Shown here: positions 6,835 to 14,582 of the stretch, in pieces
Numbering within the stretch: the first letter of the stretch is position 1
Layout of the letters: each line of letters begins with the position of its first letter
NCBI GenBank assembly: GCA_002408085.1
Contig: DHQL01000005.1
Span: 1-16,887 of the forward strand
Direction: 5' to 3'
Length of the DNA stretch: 16,887 bases
DNA from: Spirochaeta sp. UBA5339
Lineage (GTDB): Bacteria; Spirochaetota; Spirochaetia; DSM-2461
Made by a program: the position numbers and the translations under genes
The notes under the pieces: generated by a model
Told to the model about the DNA's origin: nothing
Seen by the model: the letters and a program-made list of their open reading frames with translations, nothing else
Databases searched by the model: none

Positions 6835-8459
6835 TCACAGAAAATAATAGAGTAAATAATAAGATGATAAACAGAAAAGGGGTTCTGCTCTGCCTGTTGG
6901 CATTGCAGGTCATGCTACCCGCCCTTGTTTCGGCGCAGGAAGAGATCAGTTACTTCAGGAAGATCAGGGTTGGAGAGAATGAACGTATTGCGGCGGAGTA
7001 CCCTCTGGCTGATGATGAGGCCCTTCTTGTGAACTGCTACAGGATTTCCACCTATCATGACGGTAGAATCAGCCGGATAGAGTACCTGAAAAGGGGCTCC
7101 TCTCTGGCAGATCCCCTTCTGGGTGTCCCTGTGATTCAGTACTCCTATAATGGTAACTACATACGCAGGACCTATCTGGATTCAAGGGGGCTCCCCGTCC
7201 CCGACGAGCAGGGAGTCTACTCGGTCAGGCTGAGACAGGACAGTCAGGGGTTTATCAATGCCTCCTTCAACTATGACCGCTACGGCAACCTTAAGGCCAA
7301 CGGCAAGGGAATTGCATCGGTTATGTGGGATATCAACAAGAGCGGACGTAAGGTCTCGGAACTCTACTTTGATCCAGATGGAAACAGGGTGGGAGACAAC
7401 GATGTCTTTGAGCTGCGCTATCTCTATGATGACAGGGGCAACCTCTCCCGGGTTCTGCAGCTGGATGAGACTGGTATTCCTGTGGATTCAAAGGGGAGAC
7501 CGGCGATGGTCAGACGGGAGTGGGATGACCGGGGTAACCTGATACGGGAGAGCTGGTTCGACAGCAACGAGATTCCCGTGGCCAATGAAGAGGGGGTTGC
7601 TTCGGTAGTCTACCACTGGGATGAGAAGGGAAACAGAATCTCAAGGCTGAACTTCGGTCCTCTGGGGACTTTGCAGGCGGACAATAACGGAGTTGTCCGG
7701 TACGAATGGCACTATGATGAGATGGGAAACCGGGTAATGGAAGAGCATTTCTCCGAGCTGGGCCGTCTGACCCCCGATGCTGCCGGTGTGGCGGTTTACA
7801 GGTGGATTCACTATCCCCAGGGAAACGAGCTTGAGCAGAAGAATCTGGATGCTGATCTCAATGAGGTTCTGGATATTGACGGATTTGCCTCCTACCGCTG
7901 GGTTTTTGATGAGCGGGGTAATATCACTGAACAGAAGTATTACGATGTTGATGACAGCCTGAAGGAAGACCTCTGGGGAATCTCCATGTACCGTTATGTA
8001 TACGATGATTCCGGCAATATGACTGAGTCCCGCAGCTACTCCGACTATGATGAACTGAAAGAGGACCTTACGGGTGTGGCCGTTTACCGCTGGTCCTATG
8101 ACCTGAAGGGAAACAAGCTGGAAGAGCTTCACTACGATGCACAGGAGCGTCCAGCCGAAAACAGCCAGGGGATCGCATCATACAGCTGGGAGTATGACGA
8201 GGACAGCAATGTTACAAGTCAGAGCCAGTTCGGTCTCTACGGCCAGTTCAAGGCCAACGACGAGGGCGTGGCCATCTACAGGTGGACCTATGACCGCTTT
8301 GGTAATCCCCTGACCGAGACCTACTTCGGTATCGATGAGCAGCCCGTGGAGAACAGAGAGGGCGCAGCTGCGGAGGTCTGGGAGTATGACAACAGAGGGA
8401 ATCCTCTTACAAGCTCACGGTTCAGCCGGAAAAAGCTGCCTGAGGATCTGACGGACTGA
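6831..8459 (+). CDS. Exported YD-like repeat protein
   Basis: A 542-residue protein. The signal peptide runs to about residue 35 (hydrophobic core GVLLCLLALQVMLPALVSA, then QEE), without a lipobox, so it should be periplasmic or outer-surface. From about residue 95 to 535 it is a tandem array of roughly twelve units of about 36 residues. The unit is approximately GVAVYRWxYDxxGNxxExxYF followed by a short acidic stretch. The YDxxGN core resembles RHS/YD repeats, but the units are longer and there is no RHS core or toxin domain. Such arrays usually form extended beta structures that bind proteins or sugars. The start is GTG 6831: AAGGA at 6819-6823 is well placed and the start overlaps the stop of the preceding gene. 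ATG 6864 is an alternative with poorer signals. No enzyme motif is visible. Confidence 0.75.
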   Translation: MITENNRVNNKMINRKGVLLCLLALQVMLPALVSAQEEISYFRKIRVGENERIAAEYPLADDEALLVNCYRISTYHDGRISRIEYLKRGSSLADPLLGVPVIQYSYNGNYIRRTYLDSRGLPVPDEQGVYSVRLRQDSQGFINASFNYDRYGNLKANGKGIASVMWDINKSGRKVSELYFDPDGNRVGDNDVFELRYLYDDRGNLSRVLQLDETGIPVDSKGRPAMVRREWDDRGNLIRESWFDSNEIPVANEEGVASVVYHWDEKGNRISRLNFGPLGTLQADNNGVVRYEWHYDEMGNRVMEEHFSELGRLTPDAAGVAVYRWIHYPQGNELEQKNLDADLNEVLDIDGFASYRWVFDERGNITEQKYYDVDDSLKEDLWGISMYRYVYDDSGNMTESRSYSDYDELKEDLTGVAVYRWSYDLKGNKLEELHYDAQERPAENSQGIASYSWEYDEDSNVTSQSQFGLYGQFKANDEGVAIYRWTYDRFGNPLTETYFGIDEQPVENREGAAAEVWEYDNRGNPLTSSRFSRKKLPEDLTD

Positions 8460-8481
8460 CAGGACTTAGGTCTCAGGCAGC
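8430..8481 (-). terminator. Intrinsic terminator of the carD-ispD-ispF-nth operon
   Basis: GCTGCCTGAG (8435-8444) and CTCAGGCAGC (8472-8481) form a perfect ten-base-pair stem with a 27-base loop. Read on the minus strand, the stem is followed by five T (8434-8430). It lies about 120 bases beyond the nth stop. One arm and the T-run lie inside the last codons of the facing repeat-protein gene. Confidence 0.6.
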
Positions 8482-8533
8482 CGATGGTCACTGAGTTCCG
8501 AGAGGTTGTTGAGCCGTTTAAAAGCAGGCTGGG

Positions 8534-8595
8534 GAAGTGCGGGGCCGGTCGGCGGCAGGTGGGCAAAGTGCAGGGCCGGCTGGCCGCAGTGTCGG
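8534..8595. repeat. Imperfect tandem repeat, two 31-base units
   Basis: Units 8534-8564 and 8565-8595 both begin AAGTGC-GGGCCGG-like. About 20 of the first 25 positions match; the ends diverge. It is GC-rich, lies in the spacer just after the nth stop and has no coding role that I can see. Confidence 0.5.
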
Positions 8596-8601
8596 GGCTG
8601 A

Positions 8602-9324
8602 TCAGCGGCTCCTGCTTACGCCGACTTTGCGACAGTCGGGACTGAGTTCACACTCGGAGCACCTTGGGTTTCGGGGTGTGCAGATCTGCTGTCCGTAGAG
8701 CACCAGCAGCTCGTTGATTTCTATCCAGTGCTCCCTGGGGAGAACCTTTTCCAGAGCCCCCACAGAGTCGTCGGGTTTTGATGTCTCTATCCATCCGAAA
8801 CGGTTTGCAATTCTGTGGACATGGGTGTCCACACAGATGGCTGGTATGGCGAAGCCCAGGCTCAGAACCAGGTTGGCCGTCTTCAGGCCTACTCCGGGAA
8901 AGGCCAGAAGCTCTTCGGCGGTTCGGGGAACCTCTCCTCCATACTCCTCAAGAATCCTTTCAGATATTTTCAGAATATTCCCGGCCTTGACCCGGAAGAA
9001 TCCGCAGGGGTAGATCAGTTCTTCGATCTCCTCAGTGGAAAGTTTCATCATGCGGACAGGGGTATCGGCCTTTTCGAATAGCCGTCTGGAGGCGGTCAGG
9101 GTGACCTCGTCCTTCGTCCTCAGGGAGATCAGTGTTGATATCAGTATCTTGTAGGGGGTGCCGTTCTCCTGTCCGATCAGGGAAACCGAAGGGAGTTCAA
9201 AGGCGGACATAAAATCATTCAGGATTTTGAATATCACGGCCCACCGGGGTTCGGCTGCGGCCATGGACTTTGCTGGGGTGCCGCCAGGGGTGGGCGTGGA
9301 ATCAGAGTTGCCGGCAGATTTCAT
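8602..9324 (-). CDS. nth: Endonuclease III (DNA glycosylase / AP lyase)
   Basis: A 240-residue base-excision repair enzyme that removes oxidised pyrimidines and nicks the abasic site. The helix-hairpin-helix LLAFPGVGLKTANLVL carries the catalytic Lys148. Asp166 in VDTHVHRIANRFG is the conserved catalytic acid. The C-terminus has the four-cysteine Fe-S loop with exact spacing, C215-x6-C222-x2-C225-x5-C231. The protein has an extra N-terminal tail of about 25 Ser/Thr/Pro/Gly-rich residues before the normal fold. Met21 (9264) is a possible later start, but neither start has a clear SD. The ATG at 9324 lies three bases after the ispF stop, so translation is probably coupled. It is the last gene of the operon that starts with carD. 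Confidence 0.95.
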   Translation of the reverse strand: MKSAGNSDSTPTPGGTPAKSMAAAEPRWAVIFKILNDFMSAFELPSVSLIGQENGTPYKILISTLISLRTKDEVTLTASRRLFEKADTPVRMMKLSTEEIEELIYPCGFFRVKAGNILKISERILEEYGGEVPRTAEELLAFPGVGLKTANLVLSLGFAIPAICVDTHVHRIANRFGWIETSKPDDSVGALEKVLPREHWIEINELLVLYGQQICTPRNPRCSECELSPDCRKVGVSRSR

Positions 9325-9327
9325 GGA

Positions 9328-9804
9328 TCAGTCCAGAGGCTTCAGCAGCACCGCCGCCTGTGCCTCAACGGCTTCTCCCCGTCCGGCGGCATCGACCTTC
9401 TCTTTGGTCTTGGCCTTGAAGGAGATGCAGTCCAGGGGAATCTTGAGGTCTTCCTGCAGAGTCTGCCGGATGATTTCACGGTGGGGACCCAGCTTCGGAG
9501 CTTCCAGAATTACAGTCAGATCCACATTGCCGATGGTGTAGCCGGCTTCTGCAACCTTTGTCAGGGTGTCCCTGAGGAGGTCCCGGGAGTCGGCGTTTTT
9601 CCACTTCATATCCGAAGGGGGGTAGTGGGTTCCGATGTCTCCCTGTGCAATGGCACCGAGAAGGGCATCAATAAGGGCGTGGATCAGAACGTCTCCGTCG
9701 GAGTGGGCATCCTCCCCCTTCTCCGAGGGAATGTCTACTCCTCCGATAATAAGGGGCCGGCCCTCGATCAGTCTATGGATATCGTATCCCATGCCGATTC
9801 TCAT
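9328..9804 (-). CDS. ispF: 2-C-methyl-D-erythritol 2,4-cyclodiphosphate synthase
   Basis: A 158-residue enzyme of the non-mevalonate isoprenoid pathway. It converts CDP-methylerythritol 2-phosphate to the cyclic diphosphate, releasing CMP, normally as a trimer with zinc. The N-terminal GYDIHRL (Asp8, His10) and AHSDGDVLIHALIDALLGA (from about residue 33) contain the metal-binding Asp/His/His set. KAKTKEKVD is the usual CMP-contact loop (K-x-T-x-E). Full family length, no extra domain. Its ATG overlaps the ispD stop as ATGA. Many bacteria, including some spirochaetes, fuse IspD and IspF; here they are separate. Confidence 0.96.
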   Translation of the reverse strand: MRIGMGYDIHRLIEGRPLIIGGVDIPSEKGEDAHSDGDVLIHALIDALLGAIAQGDIGTHYPPSDMKWKNADSRDLLRDTLTKVAEAGYTIGNVDLTVILEAPKLGPHREIIRQTLQEDLKIPLDCISFKAKTKEKVDAAGRGEAVEAQAAVLLKPLD

Positions 9805-10460
9805 GAGTGCTTCAGGTCTCCGGGATGGGTGATTTTGATATTATCCTCATCTCCCTCAACTGTGTGGGAGGGGCCTACATAGACCGACCAGATCTCCGAG
9901 TCATCGATAAACTCCCTGTTCTCGGCAATGGCCTTTTCATGGGCTTCCAGAATTTCAGGATAGCTGAAACCCTGGGGAGTCTGGGCGCTTACGGTTTTGC
10001 TGCGGACCAGGTGCTCCTCAATATCTCCCAGGGGACCGAGGATCTTCATGGCGCTGATGGAGGGAGTCACAGGAGTGCTGTTCCCTCGGTTGATTGTCCC
10101 GTGGAGAACACGCCCTATCAGCTCTTCGGTGATATGAGGGCGGGCGCCGTCGTGGATCAGCACCACACTGCTTCCGGTCTCCTTCAGACAGCTCAGAGCA
10201 TTGAATACAGACTTCTGTCTGCTGCTGCCTCCCTGAACATAGGAGATGGGATAGTTGATTCTATGGAGGGCCTTCTCCATATCCTCTTTCTTCCCTTCGG
10301 GATAGGTGACACAGATATGGTCGAACTCTTCAGAAAGAACAAAAGGAAGAACGGCCCTTTCCAGAACGGTTCTTCCTTTTATCAGTTTAAACTCTTTCTT
10401 ACCCTTGCCCTTCATCCGGTTGCTGGAACCGGCGGCTGTGATAATAGCAGCTTTTATCAT
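9801..10460 (-). CDS. ispD: 2-C-methyl-D-erythritol 4-phosphate cytidylyltransferase
   Basis: A 219-residue nucleotidyltransferase that joins CTP and methylerythritol phosphate, two steps before IspF. The N-terminal loop AAIITAAGSSNRMKGKGKKEF has the Gly-rich turn, Arg15 and the catalytic Lys region; the usual Pro-Lys-Gln is here Lys-Lys-Glu, a mild variation. Further signatures are GGSSRQKSV (substrate loop), VLIHDGARP, AQTPQGF and the C-terminal TVEGDEDNIKITHPGDL. There is no SD; the start overlaps the carD stop as ATGA, implying reinitiation by ribosomes leaving carD. Confidence 0.95.
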   Translation of the reverse strand: MIKAAIITAAGSSNRMKGKGKKEFKLIKGRTVLERAVLPFVLSEEFDHICVTYPEGKKEDMEKALHRINYPISYVQGGSSRQKSVFNALSCLKETGSSVVLIHDGARPHITEELIGRVLHGTINRGNSTPVTPSISAMKILGPLGDIEEHLVRSKTVSAQTPQGFSYPEILEAHEKAIAENREFIDDSEIWSVYVGPSHTVEGDEDNIKITHPGDLKHS

Positions 10461-10960
10461 TCTGATTCTAATTTACTGAAAATCAGCTGTTCCACATCGT
10501 CTTTGGATTTTCCGATAGAGAAGGAGATCTCATCAATCAGAAGTTTCAGAGCGCTGTCATAGAGCTTTCTTTCAAGAATGGGGAGTTCTTTGATCTTGCT
10601 TCTGTGGTAGAGGGTTGTAACAACGGTGGCGATGTCGGTCACCTCTCCCTTCTTAAGAAGGTCCACATTCATCTGGTAGCGCATCTTCCAGTCTGTGGGT
10701 ACGGGTTCGTACTCTTTTGTTATGATTTCCAGAGCCTTCTTGGATTCCGCGGGTGAAACGATGGCTCTCAGACCAAGTTCCTCGGCTTTATCGACGGGAA
10801 CCATTACAGTCATATCAGATACTTCAAGGTAGATTACATAGTAGAGAATCTTGTTGCCCTTGAACTCTTTCTCTTCGATCTTCTCTATGCGGCCGACTCC
10901 CTGGGTGGGATAAACAACTTCCTGTTTGGCTTTGAATAGAGTGTTCTGTTTTTTTTCCAT
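10457..10960 (-). CDS. carD: CarD/CdnL-family RNA polymerase-binding regulator
   Basis: A 167-residue cytoplasmic protein. Residues about 8-65 form the RNA-polymerase-interacting domain (VVYPTQGVGRIEKIEEKEF, then ILYYVIYLE and MTVMVPVDKAEELGLR), shared with the Mfd RID. The C-terminal half (about 75-160) is the helical DNA-contacting domain with TDWKMRYQMNVDLLKKG, typical of CarD/CdnL proteins, which stabilise open complexes at housekeeping promoters. Length is normal for the family. It heads the operon with ispD, ispF and nth. The only plausible start is the ATG at 10960, which has no SD and lies seven bases after a good -10 box. Downstream overlap with ispD is four bases. Confidence 0.93.
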   Translation of the reverse strand: MEKKQNTLFKAKQEVVYPTQGVGRIEKIEEKEFKGNKILYYVIYLEVSDMTVMVPVDKAEELGLRAIVSPAESKKALEIITKEYEPVPTDWKMRYQMNVDLLKKGEVTDIATVVTTLYHRSKIKELPILERKLYDSALKLLIDEISFSIGKSKDDVEQLIFSKLESE

Positions 10961-10967
10961 GCCCGCA

Positions 10968-10997
10968 AGTATACCCTACGGCGGTTTTTTAAGTCAA
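10968..10997 (-). promoter_or_regulatory. Promoter of the carD operon, leaderless geometry
   Basis: On the minus strand TTGACT (plus 10992-10997, 5 of 6), an 18-base spacer and TATACT (plus 10968-10973, 5 of 6). The intervening bases TGCGGGC separate the -10 box from ATG 10960 by seven, so transcription should start at or next to the A of the ATG. Confidence 0.6.
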
Positions 10998-11024
10998 ACC
11001 ACAGTAGGGATTTGGCAGGGTATA
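10970..11024. repeat. Nested inverted repeats around the carD promoter
   Basis: CCCTAC (10974-10979) and GTAGGG (11004-11009) flank the -35 region with 24 bases between them. TATACCC (10970-10976) and GGGTATA (11018-11024) form a second, overlapping pair. The inner-left arms cover the -10 box. This could be an operator, but short arms of this kind also arise by chance. Confidence 0.35.
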
Positions 11025-11046
11025 TTCATTAAAAAAACAATAAAAT

Positions 11047-12495
11047 CTAGACGTTGTAGGTGGAGGCGGCGACCCCTCCGCCCTGACCGGTCCAGTCGGT
11101 ATGAAAAAACTCACCGGCGGGCCTGTCCAGACGCTCGTAGGAGTGGGCTCCGAAGTAGTCTCTCTGGGCCTGAATCAGCGAGGCGGGCAGCCTTGCGGTG
11201 CGGTAGCCGTCAAAGAAGGCAAGGGCCGAACTCATGGCGGGAAGGGGGATGCCCCACTCCACCGCCTTCATCACCACACGGCGCCAGGAGGCCTGTCCCT
11301 GTTCCATAATGTTTTTGAAGTAGTCAGCCTGGAGGAGATTCTCCAGATCCGGGTTGTCGTCAAAGGCCTTCTTGATGTCTCCCAGGAAGGTGGAGCGGAT
11401 GATGCAGCCACCCCGCCACATCAGGGCGATTGCGCCGTAGTTCAGCTTCCAGCCGAAGTCGGCGGCGGCCTGCTTCAGAAGCATAAAGCCCTGGGCGTAT
11501 GAGATCAGTTTGGAGGCCAGCAGGGCCTGCTCCAGATCCTTGAGAAAGGAGATTCTGTCGGAGACAGGACTCTTATCGGGGCTGTGATAGAGACTTGAGG
11601 CTTTGACCCTCTCGTCCTTGATGGATGAGAGGCAGCGGGCGAATACGGCCTCGCCGATCAGGGTAAGGGGGATGCCTGTATCCAGGGCGGCTATGCCCGT
11701 CCACTTTCCCGTACCCTTCTGTCCGGCGCTGTCTTTGATCTTCTCCACCAGGGGAGTGCCGTCGGTATCCCTGTAGGCGAGGATGTCCCCGGTAATCTCG
11801 ATCAGGTAGCTGTCCAGGGGACCCTTGTTCCAGGACTTGAATATACCGCTCATCTCTTCGGCGGTGATGCCCATGCCCTCGCTCATCAGATGGTAGGCCT
11901 CGCCGATAAGCTGCATATCGCCATACTCGATGCCGTTGTGGACCATCTTTACATAGTGACCGGCTCCCTCTTCGCCGACCCAGTCGCAGCAGGGATCGCC
12001 GTCGGCCTTGGCACTGATTGCCTGAAGGATCTCTTTGATATGGGGCCAGGCTTCCGGGTTTCCTCCGGGCATCAGGGAGGGGCCTCTTCTGGCACCCTCT
12101 TCGCCGCCGGAGACACCGCTTCCCACAAAGAGGATGCCCTTCTCTTTGAGGCTGTTCATCCTTCTTGTGGAGTCGGGGTAGTGGGAGTTTCCTCCGTCTA
12201 TGATAATATCGCCCTTCTCGAGGTAGGGCAGAAGGCTTTCGATAACCGCATCCACCACGGGTCCGGCCTTGACCATTATCATGATTTTACGGGGGCGCTT
12301 CAGGGAGGCCGCCAGTTCCTCGAGGGTGCTCATTCCCAGTATGGTTTCTCTGCCGGCAGCACCAGCGGAAATAAAATCCCTGGTTACCTGTTCGGTTCTA
12401 TTGTATACGGCCACCGTGTAGCCATGGTCGTTCATGTTGAGAACCAGGTTCTGACCCATAACAGCCAGTCCCACAAGTCCGATATCCGCGTTCAT
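11047..12495 (-). CDS. gnd: 6-phosphogluconate dehydrogenase, decarboxylating
   Basis: A 482-residue enzyme of the oxidative pentose phosphate pathway. It oxidises 6-phosphogluconate to ribulose 5-phosphate and CO2 while reducing NADP. The Rossmann loop is GLVGLAVMGQN (6-16), and NRT at 32-34 is the usual NADP-phosphate-binding signature. Substrate and catalytic motifs are GGNSHYPDST (101-110), GSGVSGGEEGARRGPSLMPGG (125-145) and KMVHNGIEYGDMQ with catalytic Lys183 and Glu190. GTGKWT follows in the C-terminal all-helical domain. Length matches the long, dimeric form. SD GGAGG (plus 12501-12505) is well placed. It lies 69 bases after nadE on the same strand, so the two may share a transcript; no terminator is seen between them. 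Confidence 0.97.
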   Translation of the reverse strand: MNADIGLVGLAVMGQNLVLNMNDHGYTVAVYNRTEQVTRDFISAGAAGRETILGMSTLEELAASLKRPRKIMIMVKAGPVVDAVIESLLPYLEKGDIIIDGGNSHYPDSTRRMNSLKEKGILFVGSGVSGGEEGARRGPSLMPGGNPEAWPHIKEILQAISAKADGDPCCDWVGEEGAGHYVKMVHNGIEYGDMQLIGEAYHLMSEGMGITAEEMSGIFKSWNKGPLDSYLIEITGDILAYRDTDGTPLVEKIKDSAGQKGTGKWTGIAALDTGIPLTLIGEAVFARCLSSIKDERVKASSLYHSPDKSPVSDRISFLKDLEQALLASKLISYAQGFMLLKQAAADFGWKLNYGAIALMWRGGCIIRSTFLGDIKKAFDDNPDLENLLQADYFKNIMEQGQASWRRVVMKAVEWGIPLPAMSSALAFFDGYRTARLPASLIQAQRDYFGAHSYERLDRPAGEFFHTDWTGQGGGVAASTYNV

Positions 12496-12564
12496 GTTAT
12501 CCTCCGGGAATAAATCAATTTCAGTTATCTAATAATAGTACCGATCAGCTCATCAATTCCAGTT

Positions 12565-14532
12565 TCACTCCGCCGATTCCAGCTCATTCAGCCATATTTC
12601 GGGATCAGAATCGCTGGGCATGCGCCAGTCTCCCCTCGGTGACAGGGCGATGGTTCCCACCTTGGGGCCATCGGGAAGACAGGAGCGTTTGAACTGCTGA
12701 GTAAAGAAGCGCCAGATAAAGCTCCTAAGCCACTTCTTGATGGTTTTTCTGTCATAAGTTCCGGCAAAGGCAATCTCCGCCAGATCCAGAGTCTTGGCGG
12801 GTCCGAAGCCGCAGCGGACAATCTGGTAGAGGTAGAAGTCGTGGAGTTCGTAGGGGCCGATCACATCCTCAGTTTTCTGCTGGATATCTCCCTGCTTGTC
12901 AGGTGGAAGAAGTTCGGGGCTGATGGGGGTGTCTATAATATCGTAGAGGATCCCGGCGGCCTTTTTGTTTGACTCCTGGTCCGCCACAAACTGAACCAGA
13001 TAGCGGACCAGGGTCTTGGGAACGCCGGTGTTGACGGCGTACATGGACATATGGTCGCCGTTGTAGGTGCACCATCCCAGGGCCAGCTCCGAGAGGTCTC
13101 CCGTACCGATTACGATGCCTCCCAGCATATTGGCCTTGTTCATCAGGTACATGGTCCGCTGTCGGGCCTGGACGTTCTCGTAGGCCACGTCCGAGGGCTC
13201 CCCGTGGTGGTCCAGCTCCTCCATCTGAAGGGTACAGACCTTTTTGATATCCAGCACTTCAAGGGGAATGCCCATCTCCTCGCAGAGGAGTTCGGCGTTG
13301 CCTTTGGTACGTTTGGTGGTACCGAAGCCGGGCATGGTGTAGCACTGGAGGCCCGAGATATCCAGTCCGGCCCGCTCGAATGCTTCACGGGCCACAAGCA
13401 GGGCCAGGGTGGAGTCCAGGCCTCCCGAGAGTCCCAGGACCGCGGTTTTGCATCCTATATGACTGAGCCTGGCCGCAAGGGCGGTGCTCTGAATGGAGAA
13501 GATCTCCCGGCATCTTGCGGTACGGTCATCCCTGGATGAGGGGACGAAGGGGTGGGGGTCGACAGATCTGAGGAGTCCGGCCAGGCCGGCTGACCCGGAC
13601 TTCTGCTTTGCAGGGACAGGGGTGCCCTCGAACTCCACATTACGGAAGGGCATGGCTTCCAGATCCATACTCTGTGACCATGTGGCCGAGGCGATTCTCT
13701 GGTATTCAAGGAATTCCAGATCAACATCACTGCAGATATAGGAACTTTCGGGATTGAAGCGCTCTCCCTCCTTCAGGAGCCGTCCGTTTTCATAGATAAG
13801 GGTGTCCCCGCCGTAGACGGTGTCGGTGGTGGACTCTCCTGGACCCGCAGAGGCATAGGCGTAGGCTGCCAGACAACGGCCCGACTGCTGAGAGCAGAGC
13901 TGTTTCCGGTAGTCCGCCTTGCCGACCAGTTCGTTGCTGGCCGATGGGTTGGCAATAATCAGGGCGCCCCCGAGGGAGAGATTGGTGCTGGGGGGGAGGG
14001 GTGACCAGAGATCTTCACAGATCTCAATGGCAAAACGCATAAGGGGATTCTCTGAGTCTCTGAAGATCAGATCAGTACCAAAGGGAATCTCACCACCGTT
14101 AATGGTAACAGTGTCTTCCAGACAGTTTCTTCCTGAGCTGAACCATCGCTGTTCATAGAACTCATTGCTGTTGGGAAGGAAGGTCTTGGGGACGATTCCC
14201 AGTACCTGTCCTCTATGGAGGACGGCGGCACAGTTGTAGAGGGAACTGCTCAGAGCCAGGGGAAGTCCTGCAATAACCGGAAAGTCCAGGCCGACAGTGG
14301 CTTCTGCCAGGGTCATCAGGCTCTGCCGGGACCGGTTCAGCAGTGAGGACTGCCTGAAAAGGTCGGAGCAGCTGTAGCCGCTGATGCAGAGTTCCGGCAG
14401 AACAAGAAGGTCCGGTTTATCATCTTTTGTCTTTTCTATCAGTGCTATGATCTGTTCCAGGTTTTTTTCAACTGCCGCCGGCTTGACAGCCGGTACGGCA
14501 GTGCAGATTCTTGCGAAACCGTTTTTTTTCAT
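12565..14532 (-). CDS. nadE: Glutamine-dependent NAD+ synthetase
   Basis: A 655-residue two-domain enzyme that amidates nicotinic acid adenine dinucleotide to NAD+, using ATP and ammonia from glutamine. The N-terminal glutaminase is a nitrilase fold (about 5-290) with the triad Glu47 (LPELCISGYS), Lys116 (VPKTFLPN) and Cys172 (EICEDLWSP). The C-terminal synthetase (about 335-650) has the ATP loop LGLSGGLDST (SGGLDS at 369-374), GTGDLSELALGW and TYNGDHMSMYAVNTGVPKTLVR. The layout and length are those of the fused, self-sufficient form that needs no separate ammonia source. The start is supported by AAGGGGAG upstream. The codons after ATG form a run of eight A. It is divergent from the sigma-54-controlled gene at 14848. 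Confidence 0.96.
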   Translation of the reverse strand: MKKNGFARICTAVPAVKPAAVEKNLEQIIALIEKTKDDKPDLLVLPELCISGYSCSDLFRQSSLLNRSRQSLMTLAEATVGLDFPVIAGLPLALSSSLYNCAAVLHRGQVLGIVPKTFLPNSNEFYEQRWFSSGRNCLEDTVTINGGEIPFGTDLIFRDSENPLMRFAIEICEDLWSPLPPSTNLSLGGALIIANPSASNELVGKADYRKQLCSQQSGRCLAAYAYASAGPGESTTDTVYGGDTLIYENGRLLKEGERFNPESSYICSDVDLEFLEYQRIASATWSQSMDLEAMPFRNVEFEGTPVPAKQKSGSAGLAGLLRSVDPHPFVPSSRDDRTARCREIFSIQSTALAARLSHIGCKTAVLGLSGGLDSTLALLVAREAFERAGLDISGLQCYTMPGFGTTKRTKGNAELLCEEMGIPLEVLDIKKVCTLQMEELDHHGEPSDVAYENVQARQRTMYLMNKANMLGGIVIGTGDLSELALGWCTYNGDHMSMYAVNTGVPKTLVRYLVQFVADQESNKKAAGILYDIIDTPISPELLPPDKQGDIQQKTEDVIGPYELHDFYLYQIVRCGFGPAKTLDLAEIAFAGTYDRKTIKKWLRSFIWRFFTQQFKRSCLPDGPKVGTIALSPRGDWRMPSDSDPEIWLNELESAE

Positions 14533-14553
14533 CTATCTCCCCTTACTGTGTTG

Positions 14554-14582
14554 AATTTAGCTTTCCTTGACACAGCTGTCAA
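14554..14582 (-). promoter_or_regulatory. Sigma-70-type promoter of nadE with overlapping inverted repeat
   Basis: On the minus strand a perfect TTGACA (plus 14577-14582), 17 bases, then TAAATT (plus 14554-14559, 4 of 6). The -35 box is one arm of TTGACA-CAGC-TGTCAA (14567-14582), a possible repressor site. The leader would be about 15 bases with a good SD. Confidence 0.55.

Noticed and set aside
7641..8132. Minus-strand open frame inside the repeat protein gene
   Set aside because: Its repetitive hydrophobic translation is explained by the repeats on the other strand.
13051..13539. Plus-strand open frame within nadE
   Set aside because: Antisense to the synthetase domain, which has intact motifs; no start signals.
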